A stretch of 64,000 nt of DNA, from positions 1-64,000 of IMG/VR virus record IMGVR_UViG_3300035670_000060, one strand, 5' to 3'. Every line of letters starts with the position of its first letter. Positions within the stretch are counted from its first letter, which is position 1. Shown one piece after another: positions 59,285-64,000 of the stretch. Origin of the DNA: a virus. The position numbers and the translations under genes are program-made. A model generated the notes under the pieces. That model was given only the letters and a program-made list of their open reading frames with translations, ran no database searches and was not told the origin of the DNA.

Positions 59285-59313
59285 ATTGTATATATTGTCA
59301 CATAAAATGTCAA
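59285..59313 (-). promoter_or_regulatory. Sigma70-like promoter of the glycosyltransferase-sulfotransferase operon
   Basis: Minus strand: TTGACA (59313-59308), 17-base spacer, TACAAT (59290-59285). Consensus 6/6 and 5/6. It overlaps the stop codon of the giant fibre gene and lies 36 bases before the start at 59249. Confidence 0.75.
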
Positions 59314-62300
59314 GTAACTCTTTTCTCTAGTGCTTCAAGTCTACTCTTAAGTGCATCTATTTCATTCGACATCTCATTAATTGTATTGACAAGAACTGGT
59401 ATCAAATGATCATTTGTCATTTGAAGTTTTTCCGGCATCTCTTTACTTACGATGACAGGATTGTCACCTTCAGCCTCTAGAATGTTTTGTGCGCTGAAAC
59501 CATATCGTTTTCTGGTATCCGTAATTTCACCAGTGTCTCGATTTTTAAATGAGAATTCAATTGGTGTAATCTTTCGAAGAAAATCTCTACCGTGTGGAAC
59601 AGGTCCGAAGATTGTTTTGTCACGAACATCTGAAACAGTAGTCCAACCAATTTGAATTTGAGCGCAAGTATGTGCATTATTGCCCATGATGATGCGATTT
59701 GATTCAGTTGTGATATTAGCTAGACCAATTGTTCCAACAGCAGCATTGCATCCAAAGAAAAGATTGTTGCTGCCAGTGGTGTTACAGTAACCAGCACATT
59801 GACCAGCAAAGATGTTATTATTGCCAGTGGTGTTAGCAGCACCAGCAGCATTACCAATGAAATTATTGTTAGAGCCAGTGGTGTTATTTAAACCAGCACT
59901 TTGACCAAAGAAATTATTACTACAGCCAGTGGTATTGCCATAACCAGCACTTGAACCAATGAAATTATTAAAACCGCCAGTGGTATTGTAGCGACCAGCA
60001 CTTGCACCAAAGAAATTATTACTAGTGCCAGTGGTGTTGTTTAGACCAGCACTTGCACCAAAGAAATTATTACTAGTGCCAGTGGTGTTACTGCAACCAG
60101 CATTCACACCAATGAAATTATTGTAACTGCCAGTGGTGTTCTTGTAACCAGCACGATTACCAATGAAATTGTTATGTCCGCCAGTTGTGTTATAGTAACC
60201 AGCACGATTACCAAAAAAATTATTTTGGCTGCCAGTGGTATTATAGTAGCCAGTTTGCCTACCAAAGAAATTATTATAATTGCCTGTGGTATTATAGAAA
60301 CCTGCTAATGGACCAAAGAAATTGTTACAATTACCTGTTGTGTTACAGTAACCAGCACATGCACCAAAGAAATTATTAAAAAATCCAGTGGTATTATTGT
60401 TACCAGCCACGTAACCCATAAAATTATTATAAGCGCCTGTGGTGGTATTGCGACCAGCACATAAACCAGCGAAGAAGTTGTAACAGGCATCGTTACAGTA
60501 ACCAGCTGCTAAACCAATAAAAATATTACCAATGCCTGTGACGTTAAAGCGACCTGCATCTTTTCCAAAGAAAGTATTATTGCTACCAGTTGTATTTTTA
60601 CAACCAGCAAGATTACCAATGAAAGTGTTATAACTGCCATTAGTATTACAGAGACCAGCACATTGACCAATGAAAGTATTGCCACTGCCAGTGGTATTGC
60701 CATAACCAGATACAAGACCAAAGAAATTATTATGACATCCAGTGGTGTTGCTGGAACCAGCTTGATTACCAAAGAAATTATTACAACTGCCAGTGGTATT
60801 AGTTATGCCAGCAGCATTACCAAAGAAATTATTATGACAGCCACTGCTATTGCCGCGACCAGCATATCGACCAAAGAAATTATTAAAACAGCCAGTAGTA
60901 TTGTAGCGACCAGCACAACAACCAATGAAATTATTATAACTGCCAGTGGTATTGTAGCGACCAGCACAAAAACCAATAAAATTATTACTAGTGCCAGTGG
61001 TGTTAGAGAAACCAGCACATTGACCAAAGAAATTATTATTACAGCCAGTGGTATTGGAGCGACCAGCACTTGGACCAAAGAAATTATTATTGCTGCCAGT
61101 GGTGTTACAGAAACCAGCCCATCTACCAAAGAAATTATTAAAACAGCCAGTGGTGTTATTGCGACCAGCACATAGACCAAAGAAATTATTATAGCTGCCT
61201 GTTGTGTTAACCAAACCAGCACTATTACCAATGAAATTATTATTGCTACCCGTCGTGTTACAGTAGCCAGCCGACTCACCAAAGAAATTATTATGACTGC
61301 CTGTTGTGTTAAAGCGTCCGGTATAATAACCAAAGAAATTATTATTGCTGCCTGTTGTGTTCAAACAACCAGCACTTCCACCAAAGAAATTATTCTTCCA
61401 GCCTGTTGTGTTACATAAACCAGCACAACGACCAAAGAAATTATTATAGCTGCCTGCTGTGTTAAAGTAACCAGCACTTAGACCAAAGAAATTATTACAG
61501 CCGCCTGTTGTGTTACAGAAACCAGCACTTTGACCAAAGAAATTATTATTACAGCCAGTGGTGTTACTGTAACCAGCAGCGCAACCAAAGAAATTATTGT
61601 GATTGCCAATTGTATTGGAAAAACCAGCACTTTGACCAAAAAAGTTATTCCAAGCACCACTGATATTACACATACCAGCACAAAGACCAGCAAAGAAGTT
61701 ACAACCGCCAATGATATTGTAGCGACCAGCATTTAAACCGATAAAAGTATTATGACAGCCTGTTGTATTACAGAAACCTGCACATCGATTAATAAAGGTA
61801 TTATATTTGCCATTGGTATTAAAACGACCAGCATCACGACCAAGGAAAATATTATCATTACCATCGATATTAGCGTAACCAGCACATTGACCAGCAAAGA
61901 AGTTATAACTGCCAGTGATGTTACAGTAACCAGCAGCGCAACCAAAGAAATTATTATTACATCCAGTGGTATTATTAATACCAGCAAAATGACCAAAGAA
62001 ATTATTAAATCTAGCAGTGGTGGTAGAACGACCTGCTTGATTACCAATGAAAGTATTACCAAATCCAGTGGTATTAGCGTAACCAGCATAGTAACCAATG
62101 AAATTATTAGAACCACCAGTGGTGTTACAGTAACCAGCACATGTACCAGCAAAGAAGTTATGACAGCCAGTGGTATTACTGTAACCAGCAAGATAACCAA
62201 AGAAATTATTCATACTGCCAGTGGTGTTACTGTAACCAGCACATAAACCTGCGAAAAAGTTATGACTACCAGTGGTGTTACATAAACCAGCACATGCACC

Positions 62301-63839
62301 AATAAAAGTATTATGACTGCCAGTGGTGTTAAAGCGACCAGCGCATAAACCTGCGAAAAAGTTATAGCTACCGTAGTTATTGGCTAAACCAGCACTGTTA
62401 CCGAAGAAATTATTGTGACTGCCAGCATTCAAATAACCAGCAAAATGACCAAAGCTATTATTATTACAACCAGTAATGCTAAGAAAACCAGCATAGCGAC
62501 CAAGGTAATTATTATGACTGCCAGTGGTATTGGAGCGACCAGCTTGATTACCAAAAAAGTTATTATAACAACCAGTGGTGTTAAGACGACCAGCAGCTAG
62601 ACCAAAGAAATTATTAAAACTGCCAGTGGTGTTATTGCAACCAGCACTTTGACCAAAGAAATTATTACCAGCGCCAGTGGTGTTACGAAAACCACTATTA
62701 CATCCTAAAAAGTTATTAAAACTGCCAGTGGTGGTGGCAAAACCTGAAGAAAAACCTGCGAAGAAGTTATGACATCCAGTGGTGTTACAGAAACCAGCAC
62801 ATTGACCGAAGAAAATATTACCAGCGCCAGTGGTGTTATTGTAACCAGCATATTGACCAATGAAAATATTAAAACATCCTGTGGTGTTGTAGCGACCAGC
62901 ACAGGAACCAGCAAAGAAGTTGTGACTACCAGTGCTATTGGCATAACCAGTATAACAACCAAAGAAATTATTATGAGATCCTGTGGTGTTATTGAGACCA
63001 GCAGCAAGACCTAAAAAATTATTCCAACTACCTGTAGTGTTATTTCTACCTGAATTATTACCAATGTAATTATTATTACAGCCTGTAGTATTGTTACGAC
63101 CTGTATATTTTCCAATAAAATTATTGTTAGATGCTGTTTCATTATATAATCCAGCACCTTTACCAAAGAAATTATTGTAAGAACCTGTGCTATTATACTT
63201 ACCAGCTTCATGACCAAAGAAATTGTTATAACATCCGCTACTATTACATCGTCCAGCATTTAAACCAAAAATATTATTAAAACATCCTGTAGTGTTAATA
63301 CAACCAGCATTTTGACCTAAGAAAATGTTCCAACTACCAGCTAAGTTGCATCGGCCAGCAGATTCACCTAAAAAGATATTACTGACGCCAGTGGTGTTAC
63401 AAAAACCAGCTCGTGATCCTGCAAAAAAGTTGCTGCTTCCTCCACCAAAATTACATGACATGCCACTTATTATATTGCAATTACCTTTAGTTACAAATGC
63501 ACTTGTAGTTTTTTCTGTATACCATGCACCACCTGATGCAAAAATTCGTGTGCCTTGTTCTCTATACAATATAATAGATGCTCTACCGTCATCGATAGTT
63601 TCAGCACCTTGCGGATCAATAGTTAAATTAAACGCTACGTTATTGAAAATTTTAAATGACATTCCCTCGGAACTTGCTGCTGGAGGTAAATTGATCGTCC
63701 CCGCTGCTGTTCCGTTATAAACAATGATGTCATTATTATCTTCAGGAGATACCGTATATGCACTCGCAGTGATATTTTTGGTAAGTTCTCTATAAGGAAC
63801 TTGACTGTTGAGTGCCGATATCTGATAAGGTCTTGCCAT
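59310..63839 (-). CDS. Giant tail fibre with about 70 NTTG repeats and S74 chaperone domain
   Basis: A 1509-residue fibre protein. The N-terminal 120 residues are a beta domain (SALNSQVPYRELTKNITASA, ending FASGGAWYTEKTTSA). From about 130 to 1370 it is built of 17-residue units, consensus NNFFGxxAGxxNTTGxx, about 70 copies. The C terminus is an intramolecular chaperone of the endosialidase/S74 type: TVSDVRDKTIFGPVPHGRDF, IEFSFKNRDTGEI, RYGFSAQNI and LVNTINEMSNEIDALKSRL. The Ser in SDVRDK and its Lys form the self-cleaving dyad, so the last 120 residues should be cut off after trimer folding. A 525-base stretch is almost shared with the 33028 fibre. Confidence 0.9.
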   Translation of the reverse strand: MARPYQISALNSQVPYRELTKNITASAYTVSPEDNNDIIVYNGTAAGTINLPPAASSEGMSFKIFNNVAFNLTIDPQGAETIDDGRASIILYREQGTRIFASGGAWYTEKTTSAFVTKGNCNIISGMSCNFGGGSSNFFAGSRAGFCNTTGVSNIFLGESAGRCNLAGSWNIFLGQNAGCINTTGCFNNIFGLNAGRCNSSGCYNNFFGHEAGKYNSTGSYNNFFGKGAGLYNETASNNNFIGKYTGRNNTTGCNNNYIGNNSGRNNTTGSWNNFLGLAAGLNNTTGSHNNFFGCYTGYANSTGSHNFFAGSCAGRYNTTGCFNIFIGQYAGYNNTTGAGNIFFGQCAGFCNTTGCHNFFAGFSSGFATTTGSFNNFLGCNSGFRNTTGAGNNFFGQSAGCNNTTGSFNNFFGLAAGRLNTTGCYNNFFGNQAGRSNTTGSHNNYLGRYAGFLSITGCNNNSFGHFAGYLNAGSHNNFFGNSAGLANNYGSYNFFAGLCAGRFNTTGSHNTFIGACAGLCNTTGSHNFFAGLCAGYSNTTGSMNNFFGYLAGYSNTTGCHNFFAGTCAGYCNTTGGSNNFIGYYAGYANTTGFGNTFIGNQAGRSTTTARFNNFFGHFAGINNTTGCNNNFFGCAAGYCNITGSYNFFAGQCAGYANIDGNDNIFLGRDAGRFNTNGKYNTFINRCAGFCNTTGCHNTFIGLNAGRYNIIGGCNFFAGLCAGMCNISGAWNNFFGQSAGFSNTIGNHNNFFGCAAGYSNTTGCNNNFFGQSAGFCNTTGGCNNFFGLSAGYFNTAGSYNNFFGRCAGLCNTTGWKNNFFGGSAGCLNTTGSNNNFFGYYTGRFNTTGSHNNFFGESAGYCNTTGSNNNFIGNSAGLVNTTGSYNNFFGLCAGRNNTTGCFNNFFGRWAGFCNTTGSNNNFFGPSAGRSNTTGCNNNFFGQCAGFSNTTGTSNNFIGFCAGRYNTTGSYNNFIGCCAGRYNTTGCFNNFFGRYAGRGNSSGCHNNFFGNAAGITNTTGSCNNFFGNQAGSSNTTGCHNNFFGLVSGYGNTTGSGNTFIGQCAGLCNTNGSYNTFIGNLAGCKNTTGSNNTFFGKDAGRFNVTGIGNIFIGLAAGYCNDACYNFFAGLCAGRNTTTGAYNNFMGYVAGNNNTTGFFNNFFGACAGYCNTTGNCNNFFGPLAGFYNTTGNYNNFFGRQTGYYNTTGSQNNFFGNRAGYYNTTGGHNNFIGNRAGYKNTTGSYNNFIGVNAGCSNTTGTSNNFFGASAGLNNTTGTSNNFFGASAGRYNTTGGFNNFIGSSAGYGNTTGCSNNFFGQSAGLNNTTGSNNNFIGNAAGAANTTGNNNIFAGQCAGYCNTTGSNNLFFGCNAAVGTIGLANITTESNRIIMGNNAHTCAQIQIGWTTVSDVRDKTIFGPVPHGRDFLRKITPIEFSFKNRDTGEITDTRKRYGFSAQNILEAEGDNPVIVSKEMPEKLQMTNDHLIPVLVNTINEMSNEIDALKSRLEALEKRVT
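59745..63440. repeat. 51-bp tandem repeats encoding NTTG units (fibre 2)
   Basis: About 70 imperfect 51-bp units, same family as at 33175-36800 and about the same total length. Non-coding strand view: CCAGTGGTGTTA, then ACCAGC, then AAAGAAATTATT. The block 62270-62790 is collinear with 34243-34768. Confidence 0.9.
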
Positions 63840-63843
63840 TTTT

Positions 63844-64000
63844 AGTAGTCTCCGCCTATTGCGTCTATTGCGATTGCGATATTTGTGCCGCCAGCAGCGA
63901 CAGTAGTTCCCGCATAAATTCTATAAGTTGCAGGTAAATTCAATCCACCTAATGGAAGTAACAATGGGTATGTAGTCATTCCTGCTGTCGCTAAAGCTGC
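63844..64000 (-). CDS. 3' end of a gene upstream of the S74 fibre (partial)
   Basis: An open frame entering from the right edge and ending with TAA at 63844-63846, 4 bases before the giant fibre start. The last part encoded is LPATYRIYAGTTVAAGGTNI followed by AIAIDAIGGDY. Small hydrophobic and Gly/Ala/Thr-rich, resembling the C-terminal end of a virion or fibre protein. The start and the rest lie outside the window, so no more can be said. Confidence 0.6.

Noticed and set aside
59745-63440. Diversity-generating retroelement variable region
   Set aside because: Variable codons look like solvent-exposed positions of a repeat protein, but no reverse transcriptase, template repeat or accessory gene is seen in the window.
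1-64000. tRNA genes
   Set aside because: No cloverleaf or CCA-flanked T-loop sequence was noticed on reading; coding density leaves little room, and a dedicated scan would be needed to exclude one.

Overview
The window is about 64 kb of a T4-like (Tevenvirinae-related) contractile-tailed phage genome, low in G+C. Essentially every gene reads leftward on the minus strand. The gene set resembles the T4-like phages of marine and freshwater bacteria: an hsp20 gene, a peptide deformylase, a CobS/CobT-type pair, collagen-like and Gly-rich fibres and a sulfotransferase all sit within a T4 core. The host cannot be fixed from this stretch. Bacterial-type small proteins (DUF3563-like, DUF465-like), an Ala/Pro/Lys-rich protein with a signal peptide and sigma70-type early promoters point to a Gram-negative, probably proteobacterial, host (inference).

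Layout in coordinate order; transcription runs from high to low numbers. 0-12 kb holds replication and regulation: UvsX, a DNA polymerase split into two genes around a 2OG-Fe(II) oxygenase gene, Hsp20 with several tiny genes, RegA, gp62, a PD-(D/E)XK-like protein, gp44, a DsbA-like protein, gp45, a DUF3310-like protein and a glycosyltransferase. 12-18.6 kb is accessory: an AAA+ ATPase and VWA protein pair, a GIY-YIG endonuclease with an expanded repeat domain, a TET-associated-type glycosyltransferase (TAGT), a methyltransferase and a small unknown protein. 18.6-25.4 kb holds dCMP deaminase, peptide deformylase, gp46/gp47, late sigma factor gp55, UvsW and UvsY. 25.4-30.2 kb is head morphogenesis: a tail-tube-like protein, gp23, gp22, gp21, gp67-like and proteins with a capsid-targeting-like N terminus. 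30.2-45.4 kb is a 15-kb fibre module placed between the gp67-like gene and portal gene 20. 45.4-54.6 kb is the structural run 20-19-19-18-17-16-15-14-13. 54.7-59.3 kb is a sugar and sulfate cassette: an APS kinase-nucleotidyltransferase fusion, a sulfotransferase and three glycosyltransferases. 59.3-63.8 kb is a second giant fibre gene with a C-terminal S74 chaperone domain, and the 3' end of one more gene lies at the right edge.

Regulation is partly readable. Exact matches to the T4 late promoter TATAAATA stand before the tail-tube-like gene, 23, 22, 21-side, 67, fibre, 17/18 boundary and 13-side units, consistent with the gp55, gp45 and DsbA-like proteins encoded here. Sigma70-like promoters precede the signal-peptide gene, cobS, cobT, gene 44, uvsY and the glycosyltransferase operon. 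Strong hairpin-plus-U-tract terminators close the hsp20, HTH, glycosyltransferase and gene 23 transcripts.

The most unusual content is (i) the three-cistron split polymerase with an oxygenase between its halves, (ii) the predicted PAPS-making, sulfotransferase and glycosyltransferase cassette, (iii) twin giant fibres each carrying about 70 copies of a 17-residue NTTG repeat with signs of exchange between them, (iv) a TAGT-type glycosyltransferase suggestive of DNA hypermodification, and (v) a homing-type endonuclease with about eleven NUMOD3-like repeats.
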